In this document: piece after piece, positions 33,386 to 40,994 of the stretch
Position numbering within the stretch: position 1 is the first letter of the stretch
Layout: the number at the start of each line of letters is the position of its first letter
Source: Nocardia ninae NBRC 108245
GTDB lineage: Bacteria; Actinomycetota; Actinomycetes; Mycobacteriales; Mycobacteriaceae
Length of the DNA stretch: 44,644 bases
Assembly (NCBI RefSeq): GCF_007990755.1
Contig: NZ_BJXA01000074.1
Span: 1-44,644, forward strand
Direction of reading: 5' to 3'
The notes under the pieces: model-generated
The model's database searches: none
What the model was told of the DNA's origin: nothing
Seen by the model: only the letters and a program-made list of their open reading frames with translations
Position numbers and translations under genes: made by a program

Positions 33386-34093
33386 ATGGTGGATTTCGGT
33401 GCGGGGGTGTCGGCCGCTCACTTCGGGCTCTCGGTCGACGCGGTGCAGCATATCGGCGAGTTGTTCGGGGTTTTCGCGTTCGCGAGTTCGGGTGCGCTGC
33501 TGGCCGTGCGGCGCGATTTCGACATCTTCGGCATCCTGGTGCTCGCGTGCGCCACCGCGCTCGGCGGCGGCATCATCCGGGATCTGCTGATCGGCCGCAC
33601 ACCGCCCGCCGCGTTCGTCGACCTCAGCTATCTGTACACGGCGATGCTGGCCGCGGCGGTGATCTTCTTCTGGCATCCGTCGCGGCGGCTGACCCGCGGC
33701 CCGCTCGAGGTCGCCGACGCCTTCGGGCTCGGCTTGTTCTGCGTGACCGGGACGGTCATCGCCTACTCACGCGGCCTCGGCGCCCCCTCGGCGGCGCTGC
33801 TCGGCCTGGTCACCGCGATCGGCGGCGGCGTGATCCGGGATCTGCTCGGCGGGCAGACGCCGAATGTGCTTCGGCCGGACCAGATCTACGCGGTGCCCGC
33901 CCTGATCGGGGCCGCCGCCACCGCGACACTGCTGCACTTCGGCGTCTATCAGGCGTGGACCGGGGCGCTGGCCGCGCTCGGCGCCATCGCCTTCCGTTTG
34001 CTCGCGCTGCGCTTCGGATGGCATGCGCCGCAAGCCCGTCGGTATCCGCGCACCCGGCCACCAGCCGATCCGACGCTGCCGCACCCGTCCTGA
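33386..34093 (+). CDS. TRIC/UPF0126 family membrane protein
   Basis: A 235-residue protein with two tandem UPF0126 repeats. The first has LFGVFAFASSGALLAVRRDFDIFG and GGGIIRDLLIGRTPP, and the second has AFGLGLFCVTGTVIAYSRGLG and GGGVIRDLLGGQTPNVL. About seven helices are expected. The repeated GGGxIRDLL is the pore motif of trimeric intracellular cation channels found in bacteria. ATG 33386 is used; a GTG at 33377 would add three residues. The tail after helix 7 is basic and Pro-rich. Confidence 0.88.
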   Translation: MVDFGAGVSAAHFGLSVDAVQHIGELFGVFAFASSGALLAVRRDFDIFGILVLACATALGGGIIRDLLIGRTPPAAFVDLSYLYTAMLAAAVIFFWHPSRRLTRGPLEVADAFGLGLFCVTGTVIAYSRGLGAPSAALLGLVTAIGGGVIRDLLGGQTPNVLRPDQIYAVPALIGAAATATLLHFGVYQAWTGALAALGAIAFRLLALRFGWHAPQARRYPRTRPPADPTLPHPS

Positions 34094-34123
34094 TCGGAAT
34101 GCAGGACGGGTGCCGCACGACGG

Positions 34124-34672
34124 CTAGCGCGACAACCGGTAGCGCAGCTCCGCCCACTGCCCGTTGTGCGTAACCTCGACGAGTTTCATTCGCGCGGAAA
34201 GGATTCGGCGCGGCAGCACCGGCGCACCCGCGCCCAAGGTCACCGGCGCGATACCCGCGATGATCTCGTCGAGCAGCCCGGCGTCGGCGAACTGACCGGC
34301 CAGGTCGCCACCGCCGAGGACCCAGATATTCTGCTCGCCTGCGGCTTCCGCCATTTCCTTGTGCACCGACTCGACCGAGCCGGACACGAAACGCAGGTTG
34401 GCGCCCGGGATGGCAGGCAGTGTGCGATGGGTGAAGACCCAGCACGGGCGGTCGCCGTAGTTCTTCGCCCAGTTCTCCGGCGGGTCGTTGACCACGATCC
34501 ACTCGTAGGTGGTCGCGCCCATGCACATCGCACCGACGTTGCCGAGAAACTCGGTGATGTTGTGCTCTGCGGCGCCGTCGGCGTCGTCGATTTGAAACAG
34601 CCAGTCGAGCGAGTTGTGCTCGTCGGCGATGTAGCCGTCGAGGCTGGTCGCGGTGAAGTATTGGGTTGCCAT
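34124..34672 (-). CDS. dihydrofolate reductase-like (RibD C-terminal family) protein
   Basis: A 182-residue NADPH-dependent reductase fold. It begins MATQYFTATSLDGYIADEHNSLDWLF, the standard start of the YyaP/YwjB-type DHFR-like proteins, with MGATTYEWI, PCWVFTHR, the cofactor loop IWVLGGGDLAGQFADAGLLD and an ending LVEVTHNGQWAELRYRL. These small enzymes resemble the C-terminal reductase of RibD. Their substrate is usually unknown. It is a single gene, convergent with the TRIC gene. Confidence 0.88.
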   Translation of the reverse strand: MATQYFTATSLDGYIADEHNSLDWLFQIDDADGAAEHNITEFLGNVGAMCMGATTYEWIVVNDPPENWAKNYGDRPCWVFTHRTLPAIPGANLRFVSGSVESVHKEMAEAAGEQNIWVLGGGDLAGQFADAGLLDEIIAGIAPVTLGAGAPVLPRRILSARMKLVEVTHNGQWAELRYRLSR

Positions 34673-34739
34673 GCGTCATACCCTGTCAGCGAACCTCGAC
34701 AGGGTGTGTCAGGTTTTCCGGCGGATCTCCGCGCGCGGT

Positions 34740-35909
34740 TCAGCCGGCCGTGCGGAGGCGGCGCACGCCTTCGTCGAGCGTCTCGTCGCGTTTGCAGAAG
34801 GTGAAGCGCACCAGATGACTCCATGCTGCGGCATCGTCGGCGAAAACACTGACCGGAACCGCGGCGACACCGAGCCGCTTGGGCAGCTCGCGGCAGAAGG
34901 CGAGACCGTCGGACGCGCCGAGGGCCGTGATGTCGCCGCACACGAAATAACCACCCGCACTGGACTTCACCCCGAACCCGGTGTCGGCGAGCGCCGCGGA
35001 GAGGCGAAGACGCCGGTCGGACAATGTGTCCCGCAGTCCGGCGACCCACTCCAGCTCGTGGTTCAGTGCGTGCGCGACCGCGGGCTGGAACGGCCCGCCC
35101 GCGACGAAGGTCATGAACTGCTTGGCGGCGAGCACACCGTCGATCAGCCCCGCCGGGCCACACGCCCACCCGGTCTTCCAGCCGGTGACGTTGAAAGTCT
35201 TTGCCGCACTGGACACCACGATGGTGCGCTCGGCCATGCCGGGCAGCGTGGCCAGGCTGATGTGCTCGACGCCGTCGTACACGAGATGTTCGTAGACCTC
35301 ATCGGTGAGCACCAGAATGTCGTGCTCGCAGGCGATTTCGGCGATCGCCTGGAGATCGGCGCGGCCGAGCACGGTGCCGGTCGGGTTGTGCGGGGAGTTG
35401 ACGATCAGCATCCGGGTCGCCGGGGTGATCGCGGCACGCAGGCTGTCCAGGTCGAGCACGAACCGATCACCGTCGGCGACCAGTCGTGCGGTGCGTCGTT
35501 GCGCGCCCGCCAAAGCGACTGCGGCGGCGTAGGAGTCGTAGTACGGCTCGATCAACACGACCTCCGACCCCGGCTCCACCAAGCCGAGCACGGCGGCGCT
35601 GATCGCCTCGGTCGCCCCGACGGTCACCAGCACCTGGGTGTCGGGATCGTACTGGGTGCCGTAGCGGCGGGCCCGGTCGTCGGCGATCGCCCGCCGCAGC
35701 ACCGGCATCCCGCGCCCCGGCGGGTACTGGTTGAGACCGTCGGCGATGGCCTGCCTGGCGACCTCGAGCATGCCGGCGGGCCCGTCGGTGTCGGGAAAAC
35801 CCTGGCCCAGGTTGACCGCGTCGTACCGGACGGCGAGCTCGGTCATCTCGGCGAAGATGGTGGCGGCGAACGGGCGCAGTCGAGCAACGGTGGCGGGTTG
35901 CGAAGGCAT
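34740..35909 (-). CDS. dapC: class I/II aminotransferase, DapC-like
   Basis: A 389-residue PLP enzyme. It has NLGQGFPDTDGP at the N-terminus, YPPGRGMPVLRRAIA, VTVGATEAI, NSPHNPTGTVL, DEVYEHLVYDG and the PLP lysine in SSAAKTFNVTGWKTGW. It matches the Rv0858c group annotated as N-succinyldiaminopimelate aminotransferase (lysine/meso-DAP synthesis). Related branches are kynurenine or methionine aminotransferases, so the substrate is not certain. In M. tuberculosis this gene lies close to ercc3, as it does here (the XPB gene is 2 kb away). Confidence 0.85.
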   Translation of the reverse strand: MPSQPATVARLRPFAATIFAEMTELAVRYDAVNLGQGFPDTDGPAGMLEVARQAIADGLNQYPPGRGMPVLRRAIADDRARRYGTQYDPDTQVLVTVGATEAISAAVLGLVEPGSEVVLIEPYYDSYAAAVALAGAQRRTARLVADGDRFVLDLDSLRAAITPATRMLIVNSPHNPTGTVLGRADLQAIAEIACEHDILVLTDEVYEHLVYDGVEHISLATLPGMAERTIVVSSAAKTFNVTGWKTGWACGPAGLIDGVLAAKQFMTFVAGGPFQPAVAHALNHELEWVAGLRDTLSDRRLRLSAALADTGFGVKSSAGGYFVCGDITALGASDGLAFCRELPKRLGVAAVPVSVFADDAAAWSHLVRFTFCKRDETLDEGVRRLRTAG

Positions 35910-36144
35910 GTTCGGAGACTAGCCCAGCATTCGTGGTGTGAATCCGGCCACATCGGGGGTCGACGGATCCGTACCCGGTCTGCTACGGCGGGTCGGTCAC
36001 GACCTGGTCGCGCGGCCGATCCCAGGCCATGGATCGCCGCCGGTTACCGGCCTGAGCGGCTCTGGTGCTGGTTCGGTGACTGCTCCCATCCCGGTCGACA
36101 CCGTGATGGCGGGCCGCCGGGCCCGGCGCTGCGGAGCGGTGGGC

Positions 36145-37050
36145 TCAACCCAATCGAATGCCGGTGAGCTTGGCCGGGTTCGCGAGATCGTAAGTGCCCC
36201 AAACCAGTCCGTCGCACACCGTGAAGCCCATGACCCGAGCGGGATGCCCGTTCCCCGCGGCGACCACCAACCCCAGTTGTCCATTGACCGAAGCGAATTC
36301 GTAGTCGTACGCCGGTTCCACGTCGGTGCCGTCCAGTCCGTACTTGCGCACCAGCCCAAGGTAGAACCGCGCGATTCGATCCGCGCCGCGCAGGATGTTC
36401 ACCGCAGTCGACGTGGTCCCGTCGGCGTCGCCGATCACCACCGAATCCGGGTGCAGCGCAGCGGTTACCGCGCCGACATCACCGGAACGCAGCGCCGTCA
36501 GGAACCGCTGCACCGCGACCTCGTGCTCGGCATCGGGCACCGGCGGCGGTGTCTGCGCCACGGCCTTGCGCGCCCGCACCGCGAGCTGCCTGGCCGCGTC
36601 GGGGGATACCTCGAGAATCTCGGCGATCTCGTCGAACGGCACCGAAAGCCCGTCGTGCAGCACGAAAGCCACCCGCTGCGGCGGGGTCAGGCTGTCCAGC
36701 ACCACCATGGCCGCGAGGCGGTATTCCTGCTTGCGCACCACCGTCTCCAACGGGTCCGGCGTGCTCGACGGCGTGCGGCCGGTCACCACCGGCTCCGGCA
36801 GCCATTGCCCCACATAGCTTTCCCGGCGCACCGCGGCGCTGCGCAGCCGGTCCAGGCAGATGCGGCTCACCACCGTCGTGAGCCAGGCGCGGGGGTCGTC
36901 GATCTCGGATTGCCGGGCGCCGGCCAGGCGCAGCCAGCTCTCCTGCACCGCGTCTTCGGCGTCGCCGACGCTGCCCGTCAGCCGATACGCGACCGAGAGC
37001 AGATGCGCTCGATGTGATTCGAACAGTCCAGCAAGCAGAGCGGCAACCAT
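36145..37050 (-). CDS. sigJ: ECF41-family sigma factor (SigJ-like)
   Basis: A 301-residue sigma factor. Region 2 (FESHRAHLLSVAYRLTGSVGDAEDAVQE) and region 4 (LTPPQRVAFVLHDGLSVPFDEIAEIL) are followed by a SnoaL-like C-terminal extension that acts as a fused regulator. WLPEP sits in the inter-domain stretch and NGHPARVMGF / NPAKL near the end. These are the ECF41 signatures. ECF41 proteins are not paired with a membrane anti-sigma; the C-terminus activates and restrains the core. The upstream region at 37121-37147 carries a candidate autoregulatory promoter. The usual CMD neighbour is not adjacent but at 30670-31140. Confidence 0.9.
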   Translation of the reverse strand: MVAALLAGLFESHRAHLLSVAYRLTGSVGDAEDAVQESWLRLAGARQSEIDDPRAWLTTVVSRICLDRLRSAAVRRESYVGQWLPEPVVTGRTPSSTPDPLETVVRKQEYRLAAMVVLDSLTPPQRVAFVLHDGLSVPFDEIAEILEVSPDAARQLAVRARKAVAQTPPPVPDAEHEVAVQRFLTALRSGDVGAVTAALHPDSVVIGDADGTTSTAVNILRGADRIARFYLGLVRKYGLDGTDVEPAYDYEFASVNGQLGLVVAAGNGHPARVMGFTVCDGLVWGTYDLANPAKLTGIRLG

Positions 37051-37082
37051 CAGGGGGATTCTACGAGCTCCCCGCGGTGCGA

Positions 37083-37117
37083 TTTACCGCGGCGCCGCCG
37101 ACCGAACACGCGGTAAA
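37083..37117. repeat. 9-bp inverted repeat in the sigma-factor leader
   Basis: TTTACCGCG (37083-37091) and CGCGGTAAA (37109-37117) are perfect reverse complements separated by 17 nt. They lie between the candidate ECF41 promoter and the sigJ start, in the expected 5' untranslated region. Confidence 0.55.
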
Positions 37118-37120
37118 CCC

Positions 37121-37147
37121 GATGATCCCACCGGGCGATTCGTGACA
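37121..37147 (-). promoter_or_regulatory. candidate autoregulatory ECF41 promoter of sigJ
   Basis: Read on the minus strand, TGTCACG (37147-37141), 16 nt and CATC (37124-37121) match TGTCACA-N16-CGTC at 9 of 11 fixed positions. The -10 is 70 bp upstream of the start at 37050. ECF41 factors normally control their own gene. Confidence 0.55.
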
Positions 37148-37157
37148 ACATGACTCG

Positions 37158-37760
37158 ATGGACGCACAAGCGCTGTCGAACGGAACCGTCTGGCTCTCCA
37201 TCCCCACCGAGGCGGACATCGACGTCATCACCGAGTGCTGTCAGGACCCGTCCATCGGCGAGTGGGTGACCATCCCGGTGCCCTATACCCGCGACAATGC
37301 CCAGACCTTCATCGATGACATCGTCCGCCCCGGCTGGGCGGGCCACAGCCCGACATGGGCGCTGCGCCTGTACGAGAGCGGCCCCGTCGTCGGCATGATC
37401 GGCCTCGGTGAACGCGACGAGTCGTCCGCCGAGATCGGCTACTGGCTGGCCCCAGGCGTGCGGTCCCGCGGCCTGATGACCCAGGCCGTGAACCTGGTCT
37501 GCGACTACGGCTTCCGCCCCGCAGGCCTGGCCTTGCAGCGCATCAGCTGGCGCGCCTTCGTCGGCAACTACGCCTCCGCCGCGGTCGCCCGGCGGGCCGG
37601 CTTCCACTACGAGGGCCTGTCCCGCCAAGGCAGCCTGCAGCGTGGCCGCCGCCGCGATCACTGGCTGGCCGCCCGCCTGCCCACCGACCCGCCGGGCCCC
37701 GCCCTCGACTGGCCGGCGGAGTTCCACCGCACCCTCGAACAGACCCCTCGACCGCACTGA
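37158..37760 (+). CDS. GNAT N-acetyltransferase (RimJ/RimL type)
   Basis: A 200-residue acetyltransferase. WLAPGVRSRGLMTQAVNLVCDYGF is the acetyl-CoA P-loop region (Q/RxxGxG/A variant), and QRISWRAFVGNYASAAVARRAGFHYEG is the C-terminal motif found in RimJ/RimL enzymes that acetylate N-termini of ribosomal or other proteins. It is divergent from sigJ across 107 bp and shares that promoter region. The true substrate is unknown. Confidence 0.87.
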   Translation: MDAQALSNGTVWLSIPTEADIDVITECCQDPSIGEWVTIPVPYTRDNAQTFIDDIVRPGWAGHSPTWALRLYESGPVVGMIGLGERDESSAEIGYWLAPGVRSRGLMTQAVNLVCDYGFRPAGLALQRISWRAFVGNYASAAVARRAGFHYEGLSRQGSLQRGRRRDHWLAARLPTDPPGPALDWPAEFHRTLEQTPRPH

Positions 37761-37864
37761 GCCTGCCCGCGCCGAGTCCGCGATTGTCGTGGTCAGGGAC
37801 CCGGCCGTGCCGGGCTGTCGGAGGTCTCAGGGAGAATGGTCCGGAATCGACGCGAGGAGGGGCT

Positions 37865-39523
37865 GTGACGGACGGTCCGCTGATTGTGCAGAGCGACAAG
37901 ACGCTGCTGTTGGAGGTCGACCACGAGTTGGCCGACGCGGCGCGGCAGGCCATCGCGCCGTTCGCCGAGTTGGAGCGGGCGCCCGAGCATGTGCACACCT
38001 ACCGGGTGACCCCGTTGGCGCTGTGGAACGCGCGGGCGGCGGGGCACGACGCCGAGCAGGTGGTGGACGCGCTGGTCAGCTTCTCCCGGTACGCGGTGCC
38101 GCAACCGTTGCTGGTGGACATCGTGGACACGATGGCGCGCTACGGGCGATTGCAGCTGGTCAAGCATCCGGCGCACGGGCTGGTGCTGGTCAGCCTGGAT
38201 CGGGCGGTGCTGGAGGAGGTGCTGCGGCACAAGAAGCTGGCGCCGATGTTCGGGGCCCGCCTCGACGACGACACGGTGATCGTGCACGGCTCCGAGCGCG
38301 GCCGGATCAAGCAGATGCTGCTGAAGATCGGCTGGCCCGCCGAGGACCTGGCCGGGTACGTCGACGGCGAGGCGCACCCGATCGAACTGGACTACTCCGA
38401 CGACAAGTGGCACCTGCGCGACTACCAGGAAATGGCCGCCGACTCGTTCTGGGCGGGCGGGTCCGGTGTGGTGGTGCTGCCGTGTGGCGCGGGCAAGACG
38501 ATGGTCGGCGCCGCGGCGATGGCCAAGGCCAAGGCGACCACGCTCATCCTGGTCACCAACACCGTCGCGGGCAGGCAGTGGCGCCGCGAGCTGCTGGCGC
38601 GCACCTCGCTGACCGAGGAGGAGATCGGCGAATACTCCGGCGAGCGCAAGGAGATCCGCCCGGTCACCATCGCGACCTACCAGGTGATCACCCGCCGCAC
38701 CAAGGGCGAGTACAAGCATCTCGAGCTGTTCGACAGCCGCGACTGGGGCCTGGTCATCTACGACGAGGTGCATCTGCTGCCCGCGCCGGTCTTCCGGATG
38801 ACCGCCGACCTGCAGTCGCGCCGCCGCCTCGGCCTCACCGCGACGCTGGTCCGCGAGGACGGCCGCGAGGGCGACGTGTTCTCGCTGATCGGCCCGAAGC
38901 GCTACGACGCGCCGTGGAAGGACATCGAGGCGCAGGGCTGGATCGCCCCGGCCGAGTGCATCGAGGTGCGGGTGACGCTCACCGACGCCGAGCGGATGTC
39001 CTACGCGACCGCCGAGCCGGAGGAGCGCTACAAGCTGTGCTCCACCGCGCGCACGAAAATCCCCGTGGTGCAGTCCATCCTGGCCAAGCACGCCGACGCG
39101 CCGACCCTGGTGATCGGCGCCTACCTCGATCAGCTGGACGAGCTCGGCGCGGCGCTCAACGCGCCGGTGATCCAGGGCTCGACGAAAACCAAAGAGCGCG
39201 AAGAGCTCTTCGAGGCGTTCCGGCAGGGCGAGATCCCGGTGCTGGTGGTGAGCAAGGTGGCCAACTTCTCCATCGATCTGCCGGAAGCGTCGGTCGCGGT
39301 ACAGGTTTCGGGCACCTTCGGCTCCCGGCAGGAGGAGGCCCAGCGCCTCGGCAGGCTGCTGCGGCCGAAACACGATGGCGGCCAAGCCCATTTCTACTCG
39401 GTGGTGGCCCGGGACACCCTCGATGCCGAATACGCCGCGCACCGCCAGCGTTTTCTGGCCGAACAGGGGTATGCCTACCGCATCATGGACGCCGACGACC
39501 TGCTCGGTCCGGCCATCGGATAA
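37865..39523 (+). CDS. ercc3: XPB/Rad25-family DNA repair helicase
   Basis: A 552-residue superfamily 2 helicase. Residues ~70-160 are the damage-recognition-like N-terminal part; Walker A is CGAGKT (Lys211) and Walker B is DEVH (Asp300). Other blocks are GLTATLVREDG, a thumb insertion, YLDQLDELGAAL, and SKVANFSIDLPEA then QVSGTFGSRQEEAQRLGRLLRP (motifs V and VI). Bacterial XPB unwinds DNA during excision repair. GTG 37865 follows GAGGAGGGG at 37853-37861; the upstream frame is rejected. It corresponds to M. tuberculosis Rv0861c. Confidence 0.95.
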   Translation: MTDGPLIVQSDKTLLLEVDHELADAARQAIAPFAELERAPEHVHTYRVTPLALWNARAAGHDAEQVVDALVSFSRYAVPQPLLVDIVDTMARYGRLQLVKHPAHGLVLVSLDRAVLEEVLRHKKLAPMFGARLDDDTVIVHGSERGRIKQMLLKIGWPAEDLAGYVDGEAHPIELDYSDDKWHLRDYQEMAADSFWAGGSGVVVLPCGAGKTMVGAAAMAKAKATTLILVTNTVAGRQWRRELLARTSLTEEEIGEYSGERKEIRPVTIATYQVITRRTKGEYKHLELFDSRDWGLVIYDEVHLLPAPVFRMTADLQSRRRLGLTATLVREDGREGDVFSLIGPKRYDAPWKDIEAQGWIAPAECIEVRVTLTDAERMSYATAEPEERYKLCSTARTKIPVVQSILAKHADAPTLVIGAYLDQLDELGAALNAPVIQGSTKTKEREELFEAFRQGEIPVLVVSKVANFSIDLPEASVAVQVSGTFGSRQEEAQRLGRLLRPKHDGGQAHFYSVVARDTLDAEYAAHRQRFLAEQGYAYRIMDADDLLGPAIG

Positions 39524-39564
39524 GCGGAGGCTTTTCCTCCGCAAACTGTGCTAGGAATAGGGAC

Positions 39565-40233
39565 GTGCGACGCTTCGAATTTCCGGTGGACCGCAAGCAT
39601 GCCCATGCGGTCAACGAAGTCTTCGCCGACCAGCGGCGACTACGGATCATGGCGCTGGCCGCCGCGGTCGTCGCTACGGCGTGCGCCGCGTATCTGATCT
39701 GGCTGGACCACCCGTGGGCCTATCTGCTGGCGGTCGCCTTCGTGCTCGGCGCGGTGGTGGCGCTGTGGGTGGCCTTCTGGACCGCGCGGCACGCCAGCAT
39801 CGACAAGCTGTACACCGACGGTGAGCTCGTGCCCGCGGTGGTCTCGGAGACCTATCCGTCGAGCGTGGTGCTGCTCGCCCTGGTCGATGTGGCCAAGCCG
39901 GGCGCCGCCGACTCTCGCTACGCGCTGGTGATCCGCCGGGTCCGCGCGCTGCCCGGCCATGCGGCGGAGGCGGGGGAGCGGGTGCCCGCGGTCGCGGTGC
40001 GCACCGATCGCGCGCCGCGGCAGGTGGGTGAGCGCTGGCAGTCGGTCAGCGCCATGCCGATCGCCTGGGGCACCACCGACGCGGAGGTCATCGAACGCGC
40101 CCGCGCCGCGATCAGTGACATCGAATGGCGTTTGCTCACCGACAATCTCGCGCTCACCGACAAGGTGCGGCGCGCGCCCGCCAAGCGGCTGCTGCTGGAT
40201 CCGGACCAGTTGCCGGGCGATCTCGGCTCCTGA
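39565..40233 (+). CDS. DUF3239 family membrane protein
   Basis: A 222-residue protein from GTG 39565. It opens RRFEFPVDRKHAHAVN, then has two hydrophobic helices (about residues 29-49 and 51-73) and a soluble C-terminus with ALVIRRVRALPGH and the terminal KRLLLDPDQLPGDL. I recognise this layout as DUF3239 from Corynebacteriales. No enzymatic motif is visible. It begins 41 bp after the XPB stop and may be co-transcribed. Upstream stretches of the same frame overlap the helicase in another frame and are not coding. Confidence 0.75.
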   Translation: MRRFEFPVDRKHAHAVNEVFADQRRLRIMALAAAVVATACAAYLIWLDHPWAYLLAVAFVLGAVVALWVAFWTARHASIDKLYTDGELVPAVVSETYPSSVVLLALVDVAKPGAADSRYALVIRRVRALPGHAAEAGERVPAVAVRTDRAPRQVGERWQSVSAMPIAWGTTDAEVIERARAAISDIEWRLLTDNLALTDKVRRAPAKRLLLDPDQLPGDLGS

Positions 40234-40285
40234 GTCCGCCGGCGATCTACCCTTTTCGGGTTGCGCACCCGCTTAGACTCCGTAA

Positions 40286-40924
40286 ATGGTTCCAATGTCC
40301 AACCTGCTGGCGTTTCTCGCGGCGGCGACCATCCTCATCATCGTCCCCGGACCCGGTGTGCTGTTCACCATCGGGCGAGCGCTCACGCTCGGCAGGCGCG
40401 CGGCGCTGCTCTCGGTGGCCGGGCACTGCATCGGTGTCTTCTTCGTGCTGCTGCTGGTCGCGGTGGGGCTCGGCACCTTGCTCATGGCCTCGTCGCTGGC
40501 GCTCACCGTGATCAAGTTCGCGGGCGCGCTGTACCTGATGTACCTGGGAGTCCAGGCGTTCCGTGAGCGCAAGTCGCTGCGTGCCGCGCTGGGTACCACG
40601 ATCGAGTCCGTGCCGGATGCGAAGGTGCTGCGGCAGAGCATCATCGTCGGGCTGACCAACCCCAAGGCGATCGTGTTCTTCGCGGCGATCCTGCCGCATT
40701 TCGCCGAGCCCGCCGCCGGCTCGCTGCCGCTGCAGTTCCTGATCCTCGGCTCCGTCTTCCTGGCGGTGGCCGTGGTGTCCGACAGTGCCTGGGCCCTGCT
40801 CGCGGCCTCGGCCCGGACCTGGTTCGCCCGCTCGCCGCGCCGGCTCGAAGCGGTCGGTGGGGCAGGCGGAATGATGATCGTCGGCCTCGGCGCGTCGGTG
40901 GCGCTCAGCGGCAGCACGGACTGA
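40286..40924 (+). CDS. LysE family translocator
   Basis: A 212-residue six-helix exporter. It has FLAAATILIIVPGPGVLFTIGRALTLGRRAAL (the LysE signature with PGPG), ALYLMYLGVQAFR and a central VGLTNPKAIVFFAAILPHFAEP motif. It is related to RhtB-type amino-acid or homoserine exporters. ATG 40286 is the longest start; ATG 40295 is an alternative. It is the second LysE-type gene in the window and is not adjacent to a regulator. It starts 52 bp after the DUF3239 gene on the same strand. Confidence 0.86.
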   Translation: MVPMSNLLAFLAAATILIIVPGPGVLFTIGRALTLGRRAALLSVAGHCIGVFFVLLLVAVGLGTLLMASSLALTVIKFAGALYLMYLGVQAFRERKSLRAALGTTIESVPDAKVLRQSIIVGLTNPKAIVFFAAILPHFAEPAAGSLPLQFLILGSVFLAVAVVSDSAWALLAASARTWFARSPRRLEAVGGAGGMMIVGLGASVALSGSTD

Positions 40925-40994
40925 ACCGGCTACCATCCATCGGGGTCGGTACAGCCGTACCGAAAGGTGGGGGGCGAAAAGGGGTGGTTGTCGA

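Noticed and set aside
37642-40233. Single 863-residue protein including the DUF3239 gene
   Set aside because: The upstream part overlaps the XPB gene in another frame and is low-complexity. The GTG at 39565 gives the recognised family start.
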